In this document: positions 42,170 to 42,170 of the stretch, one piece after another | Layout of the letters: every line of letters starts with the position of its first letter | Numbering within the stretch: position 1 is the first letter of the stretch | Assembly: GCF_011058155.1 (NCBI RefSeq) | Contig: NZ_JAALFC010000029.1 | Location: forward strand, 1-42,170 | DNA from: Litoribacterium kuwaitense | Lineage (GTDB): Bacteria > Bacillota > Bacilli > Bacillales > DSM-28697 | Direction of reading: 5' to 3' | Length of the DNA: 42,170 nt | Program-made: the position numbers and the translations under genes | The notes under the pieces: generated by a model | What the model saw: only the letters and a program-made list of their open reading frames with translations | What the model was told of the DNA's origin: nothing | The model's database searches: none

Positions 42170-42170
42170 A

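Noticed and set aside
1-42170. CRISPR arrays, tRNA or rRNA genes, prophage
   Set aside because: I looked for regularly spaced repeats, cloverleaf or rRNA sequence and phage structural genes and saw none.

Overview
The window reads as the chromosome of a Bacillaceae species (Bacillota). Several genes point this way: a close SigV-RsiV pair, a TcyP cystine carrier, a free-standing BirA-type operator before bioB, CUT1 sugar permeases with no ATPase of their own, strong AGGAGG ribosome sites and many GTG/TTG starts. Very acidic exported proteins (for example the sugar-binding lipoprotein) fit an alkaliphilic or salt-tolerant relative, but that is inference.

Layout. 1-229: 3' end of an IS200/IS605-type tnpB and its right end, abutting a nucleotidyltransferase gene. 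229-9446: mixed housekeeping and accessory genes: nucleotidyltransferase plus kinase-like protein, DedA, tcyP, VanZ-like protein, DUF4825 lipoprotein, an AbgB-like M20 amidohydrolase and a chemotaxis receptor. 9447-17395: a gene-poor gap, an uncharacterised protein, a lone Gfo/Idh oxidoreductase, an unannotated 34-residue peptide gene divergent from sigV-rsiV, an unidentified structured element, bioB with a biotin operator, ada and a GNAT enzyme.

17589-25781 (minus strand) is one sugar operon: ROK repressor, TIM-barrel isomerase/epimerase, three different Gfo/Idh/MocA oxidoreductases, lipoprotein binding protein and two permeases. It looks like uptake of a sugar or glycoside followed by oxidative (keto-sugar) processing. 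26317-28983 is a stand-alone SF2 helicase with two transmembrane segments in its C-terminal half, the least explained protein here. 29373-32987 holds a VOC protein, a decayed small gene, a secreted M60 metallopeptidase and a GNAT enzyme.

33254-39708 (minus strand) is a second carbohydrate operon: ROK repressor, a 600-residue protein with a ManA-type isomerase half, ROK sugar kinase and a GH38-like alpha-mannosidase. Its promoter lies between two near-identical palindromic operators 83 bp apart. A CidR-like LysR gene diverges from it. The right edge is a decayed tnpB next to the 3' end of a DDE transposase, so mobile elements close both ends of the window.

Two genes, one permease and one ROK repressor, are put out of frame by an A7 tract that reads correctly if it is A8. 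This is either a shared assembly error or genuine slippage or phase variation. The best candidates for new biology are the membrane-anchored helicase, the triple-oxidoreductase operon, the 124-nt structured element before bioB, the 34-residue peptide and the IS-end/start-codon fusion at 229.
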